A stretch of 64,000 nt of DNA. Source: Aporrectodea caliginosa. Its lineage: Eukaryota > Annelida > Clitellata > Crassiclitellata > Lumbricidae. Positions 55,688 to 64,000 of this stretch are shown in pieces; positions within the stretch are counted from its first letter, which is position 1; every line of letters starts with the position of its first letter. The notes below the pieces were generated by a model that was given only the letters and a program-made list of their open reading frames with translations, was not told where the DNA came from and searched no databases. The position numbers were made by a program, and so were the translations under genes. The stretch covers positions 1,271,501-1,335,500 of the forward strand of contig JACEVL010000158.1 in assembly GCA_020284085.1 (NCBI GenBank). The letters are read 5' to 3'.

Positions 55688-56102
55688 TGTTGCATGCCAG
55701 ACCTATGAGGATATTGGGTGATAGATGGCATTGCATGTAACAGGTAGAATGGCACCTGTCTTTCTTGCGGGTCGTTTCATGGAAGGATTGGCTGGAAGGT
55801 TCGAGTGGTAGCAGCTGCCTGTTTGGCGGGAAAGATCCTTTGGTTCGGATGATAAAGGGATGAGTGCGTAGACAGTGGGTTGCGAGAATCTACCCATCCT
55901 TGTTTTATTTGTATAAAAGTGGCTGATATGTGAACTCTGGAGTTCAGTTCCGTCTAACTCTGGAGTGCAGCTTGATGTCTGTTGCTGATCGTTTGATGTT
56001 TTACAAAGAATACTGAACTTTGACAAGGCTTGTTGTGCTGTTCATACTGGCTTGGACCTCTTTGCGAGAATCTAGGACACGAGTTACGACCAGTATGTAA
56101 CA
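55688..56102 (+). repeat. Left LTR of element 1
   Basis: Begins TGTTGCATGCC and ends GTATGTAACA. TATAAAAG at 55912-55919 is a likely promoter. A 107-codon minus-strand frame is present in both LTRs and has no recognisable product. Confidence 0.93.
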
Positions 56103-56104
56103 GA

Positions 56105-56120
56105 TGGGGGCTTCGTCCGA
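56105..56120 (+). promoter_or_regulatory. Primer-binding site of LTR element 1
   Basis: TGGGGGCTTCGTCCGA is one inserted T and a few end bases away from the tRNA-Pro site (TGGGGGCTCGTCCG), 2 nt from the LTR. Assignment by comparison with known tRNA-Pro-primed elements. Confidence 0.6.
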
Positions 56121-56222
56121 ACACGCTGTTCATCTACAGGTGGTCTACTTCGTCCAAACACGCTGTTCATCTACATGGTGTACGTTGCCACAAGACGGAG
56201 TCCAAAGGAGGATGGAAGATGT

Positions 56223-56489
56223 GCGTCTACATGGTCGTCTACATGGTCGAATGCCTGGGCGTCTATACATGGTCGTCTTCATGGTCAAATACATGGTCGG
56301 AGACAGTCGATGGACGAATGGTCGTCTTCATGGTCGTCTTCATTGTCGTCTACGTGGTCGAATACATGGTCGTCTTCATGGTCGTCTATGTGGTCGAATG
56401 CCTGTTCGTCTACATGGCCGTCTACGTGGTCGTCTACATGGTCGTCTACGTGGTCGTCTACTTGGTCGTCTACATGGTCGTCTACAACC
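56223..56489 (+). repeat. 12-bp minisatellite open in several frames
   Basis: Imperfect repeats of ATGGTCGTCTAC. The plus frames read VVYMVVYVV, GRLHGRLRGRL or STWSSTWSS and the minus frame DHVDDHVDD. All stay open because the unit has no stop codon in these frames. No one frame is evidently the real gene. Confidence 0.9.
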
Positions 56490-56641
56490 GGCTGGACAAT
56501 GGACGGGTGGTCGAAGATGTTCAATTGAAGGATGGTCGTCTACGGAGTTTCGGAAGTGGTTACCGAGTGATGTTCATCTCTGCACCAGGAAGGTTGTAGT
56601 TGTGTGTGTTTAGTGACGAGGATGCATAATTATTACTTTGA

Positions 56642-56810
56642 AAGTGCTGCGTATTATTTGATAGCTGCCTTATCCCAAAAGGAAGGGTAATGCTTTGAGA
56701 AATAGTTGTTAATAGCTGCCTTGTCCCAAAAGGAAGGGTAATGCTTCGAAAAGTGCTGCATATTATTTGATAGCTGCCTTATCCCAAAAGGAAGGGTAAT
56801 GCTTTGAGAA
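56642..56810 (+). repeat. Three copies of a 34-bp module in LTR element 1
   Basis: TAGCTGCCTT(A/G)TCCCAAAA and GGAAGGGTAATGCTT recur at about 56662, 56713 and 56771. TTATCCC and GGGTAA can pair around AAAAGGAA as a weak stem. Confidence 0.85.
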
Positions 56811-57130
56811 ATGCTGCATAGTGATGTTGATGCTGCATAGTGAGTTGATTTTGATGCTGCATATTGATTGCGTATGATGCCGCGTATATTGATGAGTATG
56901 CTGCATATTTCTTTATATGTGAGGTTGTTGAGTAGTTTTATTTAGGAGTTTAAATTGAGTTGAATTGCTGGAAGGATGATTGAATAGTTTATGTTGTGTT
57001 GGCATAATATGTTGAGTCAAGGTGATGTAAGATAAGGTGCTGTTCATGCATATGACTTTTGTTTCCTTTGCGGTTTAGCAAATTTTGTCGGAAACGCCTA
57101 CAGGTTTCCTCCTTTTGTGGTCGGGGGGTA

Positions 57131-57545
57131 TGTTGCATGCCAGACCTATGAGGATATTGGGTGATAGATGGCATTGCATGTAACAGGTAGAATGGCACCT
57201 GTCTTTCTTGCGGGTCGTTTCATGGAAGGATTGGCTGGAAGGTTCGAGTGGTAGCAGCTGCCTGTTTGGCGGGAAAGATCCTTTGGTTCGGATGATAAAG
57301 GGATGAGTGCGTAGACAGTGGGTTGCGAGAATCTACCCATCCTTGTTTTATTTGTATAAAAGTGGCTGATATGTGAACTCTGGAGTTCAGTTCCGTCTAA
57401 CTCTGGAGTGCAGCTTGATGTCTGTTGCTGATCGTTTGATGTTTTACAAAGAATACTGAACTTTGACAAGGCTTGTTGTGCTGTTCATACTGGCTTGGAC
57501 CTCTTTGCGAGAATCTAGGACACGAGTTACGACCAGTATGTAACA
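57131..57545 (+). repeat. Right LTR of element 1
   Basis: Identical by eye to the left LTR. Preceded by TTGTGGTCGGGGGGTA and by a GGAAA...TTTCC hairpin at 57090-57109. Confidence 0.93.
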
Positions 57546-57924
57546 ACATATATAAAACTATGTAATAAATTAACGATCTAAACATAAATCTGAATACTGA
57601 AATCTGCATGTAAACAAGAATGGCGGTTATTGGTATGATGCAACGGTGCAGTTTAAACTCGTTTCAACAAACTAGGTAAACGCTTAAGTCTTTTGGTGAC
57701 CTTTGGATCAGTACTTGCGATGGAAATGGACATGCGTTTTACAGTTTAGCCGGCTTGTATTATTATTAGTATGCATGGACATCTGAAGTGGAAGGGAAAT
57801 AAAGATATCTGGAGTGGGTGGAAAGAAACTGGATGTCTACAAATTGTGTTTAAAATGTCAATAAATGAACGTCTTTACTGCGCTGCTAGGCAGCACGCGT
57901 TATGACGTCACAGGATGATAAATA
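57546..57924 (+). repeat. End of duplication copy 1 and start of copy 2
   Basis: 57546-57650 completes copy 1 (AAACATAAATCTGAATACTG). From about 57660 (GTAAACGCTTAAGTC) copy 2 repeats the sequence at 55138-55394 with scattered differences, up to the MITE at 57925. Confidence 0.85.
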
Positions 57925-59034
57925 TGTGACCCGTCATCACGAAATCAGTCGCTTGTCCCAAAATGTAATCATGCAGAAAACGGCCAAAATGTGATGGAAA
58001 CCTCAAACCGATCGAAATTGGCATTAACGCAAAAACAATTACAAAAATATATATTTCACTGAAATAATACATAACATCTTTGCTTAGATGTATCTAAATG
58101 CATATAAAACACTTTTTACCAAGAGCCCTATATCTGTATCGAGATGGAAATTCAGAATGTAAGTCAATTTTCGCTATTTTTGTTGAAGCATTTGAGTAGC
58201 TTAGAGTTCTCGTTTTCTAGCGTGTTTGGTCTCGTTTTGAAGAAGGAAATTCCCTTTTCCCGTTCTATTAATAAAATATGACCTTCTTTTATTTGTTGTG
58301 CACAGGGATTGGCCCAAAACAGGTCGGCTTATGTAAACATTTCTATATTTGACTAGCAACGCTGGTCACGTGACAAAATCTTGCACCGTGGTTGGCTGAA
58401 GGTTTGAAAGGCGCATTTGCATAACCTAGTTAAATGTTAGATTAATAGAGCGGTGAACAAGCTGATTTTCCCCCTATTTTTCGCTTAATAAACTTAATTT
58501 TCGAAATGGAGCATATTATTACGAGTTTGATAAAAATGTAATGCTAAAGGATGGGATCGATCGATAGTGTACGAGTTGTGGTACGAGTAGGCCTATTTGT
58601 ATTTGGCCGTGCCACCGTGGTATGGAAATCGCGTACGGGTCACGCGTTGCAGCTGAAATAAAGTAAAGCCGGTAATAACCTTTATAAAGTTTTTATTACG
58701 GGAGATATCTTCACCAAATTTGGCCAGTGCATTTGCAATGGGAGCCGCTGAAAGGATGCCAATTTTTTTTAGCTAAATCGGTCCAACAGAAATAACCGTT
58801 ACTAAGGAGAATATAAATAAATAATAATTATGACATAACTTTACACACAGTTTTCTCTAATAGCAGTCTATGTAAACCGTCAGATTGAAAATTCTGTAAC
58901 TTCGGTTGTGTGTGAGGTAGAACAAAACTGAAAACAGTTTTGAAAAGGTAAATAAACCACCTACAAAATGGTGTAAAAAAACTATTAAAAAAATTATTTT
59001 TGAGTTGCGACTGGTTTTGTTGTGACGGGTCACA
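57925..59034. mobile_element. TA-flanked MITE, 1.1 kb, Tc1/mariner-type
   Basis: TGTGACCCGTCA begins both inverted ends (about 28 bp with mismatches, sharing CAGTCGC), flanked by TA at 57923-57924 and 59035-59036. The paralogous copy 1 lacks it (GATGATAACTGTTTTGTACACC near 55390), proving insertion. No transposase is present. Confidence 0.85.
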
Positions 59035-59416
59035 TATTTTGTACACCTTATTAAAAAGAAAAAGTGTTAAAATGACTGTTGCAAATAACAATATTGCTTA
59101 TATGTAATACACTTAATTGAGTTAGCCTACTTGTTAGAAATTTATATTATCTTCTTGATATGACATTGTAATATAAGAAACTGCAGAAAGAAGTGTTTAA
59201 TACAATTATCCTGTTTTGTAATTGCTAAAAGTGTGTTGCTGTTAATAGATTATTAATGTCAAATTAATAAATAGTTAAGTAATGTTTTTATAATACATAT
59301 ATAAAACTATGTAATATATAAAATGATGAAGACACAAGACATAAATCTATAATATTATACTGAAATCTGCATGTAAACAGGATTAATTGCTATTAATATG
59401 ATATAAATATAAACTG
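59035..59416 (+). repeat. Duplication copy 2, right part, with empty site
   Basis: Matches 55406-55687 joined to 57546 onward. It runs uninterrupted through TAATACATATATAAAACTATG (about 59291-59311), which is the pre-insertion form of the LTR element 1 site. Confidence 0.88.
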
Positions 59417-59853
59417 TGTTAGGGTCTCACGTCTGAGTCCTAACCGGTCCTGGGATGGGCATTCGTTACCCTTGAGTAGTTCCTTAGCCGAGAGGAGTAG
59501 GCTATATAAGGAGGTACGAAAAGGGGCGGTTAGAGAATCTCCGATACTCAGCCTTCGCGCTAGTCGGGTTGTCTGAGATTTCTCTGGGTTGCATGGTAGT
59601 CAAGTTAGTTCGTGACTTGTGCCATTTTCAAGTCTTCTTACGGTGCTTCCGTTTCTGATGTTCGTCAGCCCGTTGCTGAGTTACAGACTTCTTGTTAGTT
59701 GGTCGTTCTTCGTATTGAAAACGAACCTTTCTTCCACCGTCGTTCTACGGTTGGGTAATGTATCGTTTTGATTTGTTGTTTGTTTTGTGAGAATTATACC
59801 TTTTAACTAGATACGAGTCTTAAGCTTTGTTATAGCTGGGGGAACCTCTTACA
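59417..59853 (+). repeat. Left LTR of element 2
   Basis: Begins TGTTAGGGTCTC and ends CCTCTTACA. TATATAAGG at 59513-59521 is a likely TATA box. Confidence 0.93.
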
Positions 59854-59855
59854 TA

Positions 59856-59870
59856 TGAGGGCTCGCGGGA
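59856..59870 (+). promoter_or_regulatory. Primer-binding site of LTR element 2
   Basis: TGAGGGCTCGCGGGA starts 2 nt after the LTR, the same offset as in element 1, and resembles the tRNA-Pro type site with small changes. Confidence 0.5.
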
Positions 59871-60013
59871 TTTTTTTTTCGTCCGTCTGTTCGCTTCACG
59901 TTCGGATATTTTGTTGGTAGACGATGGAACATTTGAGTTTTTGCGAGAATTGTTTTGCTCTTCTTTAAGACAAAATTTGCGTCGTCGGTAGAATTTGGAG
60001 GGCGTGTCTCTAT

Positions 60014-60124
60014 TATACGGTAGTCATTCCGGTTGAGATTTTTGTGAATTTATACGGTAGTCATTCCGGTTGAGATTTTTGTGAATTTATACGGTAGTCA
60101 TTCCGGTTGAGATTTTTGTGAATT
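60014..60124 (+). repeat. Three exact 37-bp tandem repeats
   Basis: Units start TATACGGTAGTCATTCCGG at 60014, 60051 and 60088, in the leader between PBS and ORF. The function is unknown; packaging or translation control is conceivable. Confidence 0.95.
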
Positions 60125-60319
60125 TGAGTCGTAAAGGGAAATGTACGGCTTCGTTGTGTCAAAGATGACAGTGAAAGTTTGAAAAGGGGCGTATCCGTTC
60201 AAATGTTACGAAAATAAGTAGAAACTTAGTCGTAATTGTTGCGTTGAAAGTGGGTCGAAATTGAATTCGATAAATTTCATAACGTTGAAAAGGGGCGTTT
60301 TCTGTCGAAAATTTTGAAA

Positions 60320-62233
60320 ATGGGTCCTTGGAAGAATGAAGAAGAGAAAAGAGCCAAGGCAGTAGCGTGTAAGGAGAGAAGAAAGGAGAGGAAGTTTGTG
60401 GATAAAGTGAAAACGAGAGTAGAATTTGGGTCATGGGAGGAAGCAAGAATTGCTGGTGAGAGGATGAAGGAAGCTGAAAATAGAGGGGAGTTCATTGATA
60501 GACGAAAGTTGGATGAGATTTGGGCGGAAGTAAAGAGTGAGACAAAGAAATTAGCAGAAGAAGCTCAAAAAATTTCTTTTGGCAGAGAACAAATTTCGTC
60601 GAGAAAACTTGAGCATGTGGTCCAGAAAGTTTCATGGGATAAGTCTACGAATGACGGCGCACAAAATGTGAGTTTTCCTTCGGAGACAAATAGGAATAGT
60701 CAAGTGCATGATACGCCTAAGGATTGCTTGGAGGAGATAAACGAAAGTGTTTTATCGTGTATGTTTGATGACTGCAATGAGAGTGCACAAAGTGATTCGG
60801 ATTCTGTGTTACACGCTGAACTAATTAATTTCAGTGGTGAGACGCAGGAAGAGGATGGGCACGAGAATGATTTGTGGTTAATGTTTGAAGAGTCGTATGA
60901 AAGTGCACACGTTGTTTCTGGGTCAGTATCTGTTGACTTCAGTGAATTACAATTTCATGCGCATGATGATGATTGTACAAATGCTGGGAATGTCGGTAAT
61001 TTGTCTTGCATGGGTATTGTCTCGAATGAGGTGTGTGCGAATGTTGAGTCTCCTGTTGAGAATGTGCACACGGGCGAATGCTTCAATGAAGGAGTGGAAG
61101 TAGCGTTGGGTGTGTTTGAATGTGCGTCTGAGGATTTAAAGCTGGATAGCTGTCTTCAGAAAGAATTGAATTTTGCGGTTGAGGCGCAAGAAGAGTTGTT
61201 GGTCGGTGATTTTTCTGAATTGGATATGAATGTTGTCTCAGAAATGTGTCTGGGTGATTCACAAATGGTGAATGATTGCAAAGCACTGTTGTCGATGGAT
61301 TCGGTGATGACAACTGTTGTGTGTGAGAATGTTTCACATACGAATTTTTGCAATGAGTCTTCTTCGAATGTAACATTAATGTACATGAATGTCGACTGGG
61401 GTGAAAGAGTAACTGTTGTGCGTACGGTTGTGTTGTCGCAACATTGTGGTCAGACGACTAATGGCTTGAATGATGGGTTCACGCAAGTTGTCACGATTAT
61501 GCCCTGTTCGCGGATGGGTCGATTGTTGCACGAGAGCATGGACATGTTTGGTTGTCATGTGTTCTTGACAGAAGAATATATGCATGACGACATTTTTGAA
61601 AGTTCTTTGAAGATGGACAATGTTGTACATGAGTGTGACGACATTGTTCTGGAAAGTAATGAACTTTTACCAGATGTTTTGGAAGATTTTGTTGAAGATA
61701 TTGATGTCTTGAATGAGTGTCTGATGAATGATAGTCAAGATACTTATGATGTGTCTCTAGATTTGACAGGAATTTCTATGAAGATTGTTGGCTTTGGTTG
61801 TCTTGAGACTTATTTGTGTGCTCAAGTTTATTTGCAGACTGTGTGTGCGATGGAACTTCAGGTCGGAGACGAATGTCGATCACGCAGACGATTGACGAGA
61901 CGGGAATCGAAGGGAATGAGCGCCTTCGTCTTTCTGTGGATGGGTCTGACTGTCGTGGCGTTGGTGGATGGTGCTACGAGTTGCACGGCGTTGCTTCCGT
62001 TGGTGGAAACGGATGTCGAGGTGGCTTTGGTTGGCCAACTCGCCGCTCTTCGCGCTTTCGAGGTGTACCTTGGGTCGGTACAGTTGGTGTACATTCTTCG
62101 AAAGTTTGGTGACACGAGGAACGAGAAACTCTTGCCTTGTGGACTGCAACGTTGTTTTTTGAACGTTGGGTATAGAACGAGTCGTCTGAACTTGTTCTCA
62201 GATTTAGTTTGTCGGTTCACCTTTGGTGATTAA
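60320..62233 (+). CDS. Unrecognised 637-aa protein of LTR element 2
   Basis: An uninterrupted frame from ATG 60320 to TAA 62231-62233, the only long ORF in the element. Residues 1-80 are highly charged and helical (KNEEEKRAKAVACKERRKER, EEARIAGERMKEAENRGEF), a probable coiled coil. About 100-520 are acidic, Ser/Cys-rich and low in basic residues. Near 535-570 a basic patch (RSRRRLTRRESKG) precedes a hydrophobic stretch (AFVFLWMGLTVVALVDG) that could be a membrane segment. The last 60 residues are mixed. I see no CCHC knuckle, Asp-Ser/Thr-Gly protease or reverse-transcriptase motif. It could be a diverged gag, a captured host gene or a novel accessory protein. Intactness within near-identical LTRs suggests recent function. 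Confidence 0.6.
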   Translation: MGPWKNEEEKRAKAVACKERRKERKFVDKVKTRVEFGSWEEARIAGERMKEAENRGEFIDRRKLDEIWAEVKSETKKLAEEAQKISFGREQISSRKLEHVVQKVSWDKSTNDGAQNVSFPSETNRNSQVHDTPKDCLEEINESVLSCMFDDCNESAQSDSDSVLHAELINFSGETQEEDGHENDLWLMFEESYESAHVVSGSVSVDFSELQFHAHDDDCTNAGNVGNLSCMGIVSNEVCANVESPVENVHTGECFNEGVEVALGVFECASEDLKLDSCLQKELNFAVEAQEELLVGDFSELDMNVVSEMCLGDSQMVNDCKALLSMDSVMTTVVCENVSHTNFCNESSSNVTLMYMNVDWGERVTVVRTVVLSQHCGQTTNGLNDGFTQVVTIMPCSRMGRLLHESMDMFGCHVFLTEEYMHDDIFESSLKMDNVVHECDDIVLESNELLPDVLEDFVEDIDVLNECLMNDSQDTYDVSLDLTGISMKIVGFGCLETYLCAQVYLQTVCAMELQVGDECRSRRRLTRRESKGMSAFVFLWMGLTVVALVDGATSCTALLPLVETDVEVALVGQLAALRAFEVYLGSVQLVYILRKFGDTRNEKLLPCGLQRCFLNVGYRTSRLNLFSDLVCRFTFGD

Positions 62234-62238
62234 ATGAC

Positions 62239-62380
62239 CATACTTAGGGCCGACGTGAATGAAAGTCGGAAGTATGTATAGTTTAAATGTTTCTATTGTG
62301 TTCTTTAGCAAGATGACTTTCATTTAAGTTTCGATGTTTAGTAGTCATGCTTAGGGGCGACGTGAATGAACGTCGTAAGC
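62239..62380 (+). other. Two related bulged RNA hairpins after the ORF
   Basis: Hairpin 1 (62239-62276): CATACTT pairs with AAGTATG, bulge AGGGC, then CGAC/GTCG. Hairpin 2 (62349-62380): GCTTA/TAAGC, bulge GGGG, then CGACGT/ACGTCG. The sequences are diverged copies but pairing is kept by paired changes, suggesting a selected RNA fold. Confidence 0.65.
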
Positions 62381-62487
62381 TGTATAGAGTAAATGTTTTG
62401 TTGTATATAGTGAATTTATTGTGTATTTCGTTTATATTTTGATTGTGATATTTCTTTTAATGTGCATGGTTTGCATGTTAGTTAAGT

Positions 62488-62508
62488 CAGAAACCCTTCT
62501 GGTTTCTG
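62488..62508 (+). other. Hairpin before the polypurine tract of element 2
   Basis: CAGAAACC-CTTCT-GGTTTCTG is a perfect 8-bp stem with a 5-nt loop. A counterpart (GGAAA..CC TACA GGTTTCC) sits at 57090-57109 in element 1, at the same distance before the right LTR. Confidence 0.65.
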
Positions 62509-62530
62509 CCTTGTTTGTGGTCCGGGGGTA

Positions 62531-62968
62531 TGTTAGGGTCTCACGTCTGAGTCCTAACCGGTCCTGGGATGGGCATTCGTTACCCTTGAGTAGTTCCTTA
62601 GCCGAGAGGAGTAGGCTATATAAGGAGGTACGAAAAGGGGGCGGTTAGAGAATCTCCGATACTCAGCCTTCGCGCTAGTCGGGTTGTCTGAGATTTCTCT
62701 GGGTTGCATGGTAGTCAAGTTAGTTCGTGACTTGTGCCATTTTCAAGTCTTCTTACGGTGCTTCCGTTTCTGATGTTCGTCAGCCCGTTGCTGAGTTACA
62801 GACTTCTTGTTAGTTGGTCGTTCTTCGTATTGAAAACGAACCTTTCTTCCACCGTCGTTCTACGGTTGGGTAATGTATCGTTTTGATTTGTTGTTTGTTT
62901 TGTGAGAATTATACCTTTTAACTAGATACGAGTCTTAAGCTTTGTTATAGCTGGGGGAACCTCTTACA
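62531..62968 (+). repeat. Right LTR of element 2
   Basis: Differs from the left LTR by one extra G in the GAAAAGGGGG run, by eye. Preceded by TTGTGGTCCGGGGGTA. Confidence 0.93.
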
Positions 62969-63180
62969 ACTGTTATATATTGAATATGTTAAATTAACCA
63001 ATTATAAAAGCCTGTAACCATAAATCTGTATTCTGTAATCTGAATGTAAATAAGAATGGATGTTTTTGGAATGATATGAACAAAATGGTGTAAACATGAC
63101 CAGCTGTAAAAAATTGTAAACATAAATCTGTATACTCTAACCTGTATGTTAATAGGATCATTTGTTGTTATGTTATTATA
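62969..63180 (+). repeat. Further copies of the 3'-flank repeat
   Basis: The ACATAAATCTG ... TGTAAA.AAGAATGG module occurs at about 63020 and 63110, in addition to 57575 and 59338. This extends the tandem duplication beyond LTR element 2. Confidence 0.7.
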
Positions 63181-63429
63181 GACAACATCGGATTTTTAAG
63201 GTAAATAACTGTAAATAACTGTGAATAAATATGAAGGAAAAATTGGGAAAAGAGCCGAATAAGGCCACCAAAAGAACCAGAATTTTAGGGTAACTTTGGA
63301 GAAAAAACATATAAAAATGTGAAATGAAACTTGATAATATTAGGCTATGGTTAAGCTTAAAAGAGCCAAATAAAAAATGGAGTAAAAAGATATAAGAAAA
63401 AGAACCAATTTCCAAAATTACAAAGGAAA

Positions 63430-63676
63430 TGTATGTTTGTATGTATGTATGTATGTATGTATGAATGAGCACTTGTTATAGCGCCCCTTCAAGATTTCTA
63501 CTCAGAGGCGCTCCCGACTACAGCGCGGACACTGAGTCGGAGTTTCACGCCGAAGCGCATGAGCAATTGCGAGTGAAGGACTTGTCCAGGGTCCCTACGC
63601 TGCGGTTTGAGGTGGTTTCGAACCCGCAACCATCCGGCTGCAAGGCACCGAACATACACCTACACCACCGCGCCCC
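63430..63676 (-). mobile_element. tRNA-derived SINE with L2-like tail and ATGT repeat
   Basis: Reversed copy of the SINE at 47990. It starts with an ATGT/ATGA microsatellite (63430-63470), then the AAGGGGCGCTATAACAAG tail, body and tRNA-like head to GGGGCGCGGTGGTGTAGGTG. Confidence 0.88.
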
Positions 63677-64000
63677 TTGTACGTAGATGTCATGTATATG
63701 TTGTTAGCTTGTGGTCTAAGGGTGAAGTGTGATGTTAGGATGATACGCGAAATGACCAAAGAAATCAAGGGAAGACTTTCGCAATATCTGAATAAAATTG
63801 TATTATTTACACTTTATACAACTTCGAGTAATACTCACACATCCAAACCACAACTAAACGGCAAAACGTACAGTGTAAATGCTTTGCTCAAGTCACAGAT
63901 TGATGAATAAATATTCGGCTACAAGTTTATGAAGCAACAGAACGTGGTCTGGCCCATGAACGAGAACTGGATCAAATTAGATGGCCAGCGAACGCCGATC
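63677..64000. other. Window end, no recognised gene
   Basis: A 77-codon frame to 63910 has no recognisable product, and the sequence is cut at 64000. Confidence 0.4.

Larger units (their letters stand above)
55688..57545 (+). mobile_element. Young non-autonomous LTR retrotransposon 1 (1.86 kb)
   Basis: Two 415-bp LTRs (55688-56102, 57131-57545), identical by eye, enclose 1028 bp without gag or pol. TSD ACAT (55684-55687, 57546-57549). A PBS similar to the tRNA-Pro type starts 2 nt after the left LTR, and a G6 tract precedes the right LTR. The paralogous duplicate at about 59296 has the unoccupied ...TAATACATATATAAAACTATG... junction. The interior holds a 12-bp minisatellite and three copies of a 34-bp module. 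Confidence 0.92.
59417..62968 (+). mobile_element. Young LTR retrotransposon 2 (3.55 kb) with one large ORF
   Basis: LTRs of 437 and 438 bp (59417-59853, 62531-62968) differ by one G by eye. TSD ACTG (59413-59416, 62969-62972). The interior has a PBS-like site, a 37-bp triple repeat, a 637-codon ORF and three hairpins. There is no recognisable protease, reverse transcriptase or integrase, so it needs a helper. End sequences resemble LTR element 1 (start TGTT, TTGTGGTC..GGGGG before the right LTR). Confidence 0.92.

Noticed and set aside
55703..56026. 107-codon minus-strand gene, present twice
   Set aside because: It lies inside the two LTRs, so its duplication follows from the LTR pair; no family is recognisable.

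Overview
The window looks like AT-rich nuclear DNA from a marine invertebrate, probably a deuterostome such as an echinoderm or relative. That placement is inference: it rests on intronless Mab-21/cGAS-like genes with long helical C-termini, one intron-containing BTB-PHR gene, L2-like LINEs with partner tRNA-SINEs, and abundant TAGGCCTA palindromes. Nothing suggests a prokaryote. Most of the sequence is mobile DNA.

Cellular genes. Three related Mab-21-domain genes lie on the plus strand in a dispersed tandem cluster: A (2017-4947), B (18999-21924) and C (34682-37546). All keep a Gly-Ser motif followed by an Asp-x-Asp, the nucleotidyltransferase signature of cGAS-like receptors, plus a Mab-21 C-terminal region and about 550-600 residues of TPR-like helical sequence. 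Only C is open throughout. A has one in-frame stop and B one frameshift. A two-exon BTB-BACK-PHR gene (BTBD6-like) lies at 51646-55038, and an inactivated RTE-like LINE occupies its intron. Its 3' flank (55.1-63.2 kb) is a tandem duplication into which two LTR elements and one TA-flanked transposon have inserted. One copy of the duplication preserves the empty site for the first LTR element.

Mobile DNA, left to right: piggyBac-like ends at 1-236 and 5463-7322 (the latter filled with a 20-bp minisatellite); a LINE at 243-1512; a LINE tail at 8755-9355; a TAGGGTGG-ended transposon with 8-bp target duplications at 11235-13310; an L2-like LINE end at 15430-16035; two SINEs at 16790-17205; a related TAGTGTGG-ended transposon at 23189-25828 with a nested MITE; a GC-rich MITE at 28546-28905; an L2-like LINE at 29400-30195; giant microsatellites at 26.0, 31.4 and 41.1 kb; a 2.3-kb foldback transposon at 44040-46349; a hAT-type element at 49000-50302; LTR elements at 55688-57545 and 59417-62968; and a TA-flanked MITE at 57925-59034. 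The recurring tRNA-SINE shares its 3' end with the L2-like LINE.

Most notable: the Mab-21/cGLR-like cluster with signs of gene conversion and decay; two young, related LTR elements lacking pol, one encoding an unrecognised 637-residue protein, with matching RNA hairpins before their right LTRs; and a set of 8-bp-TSD transposons, each confirmed by exact target duplications.
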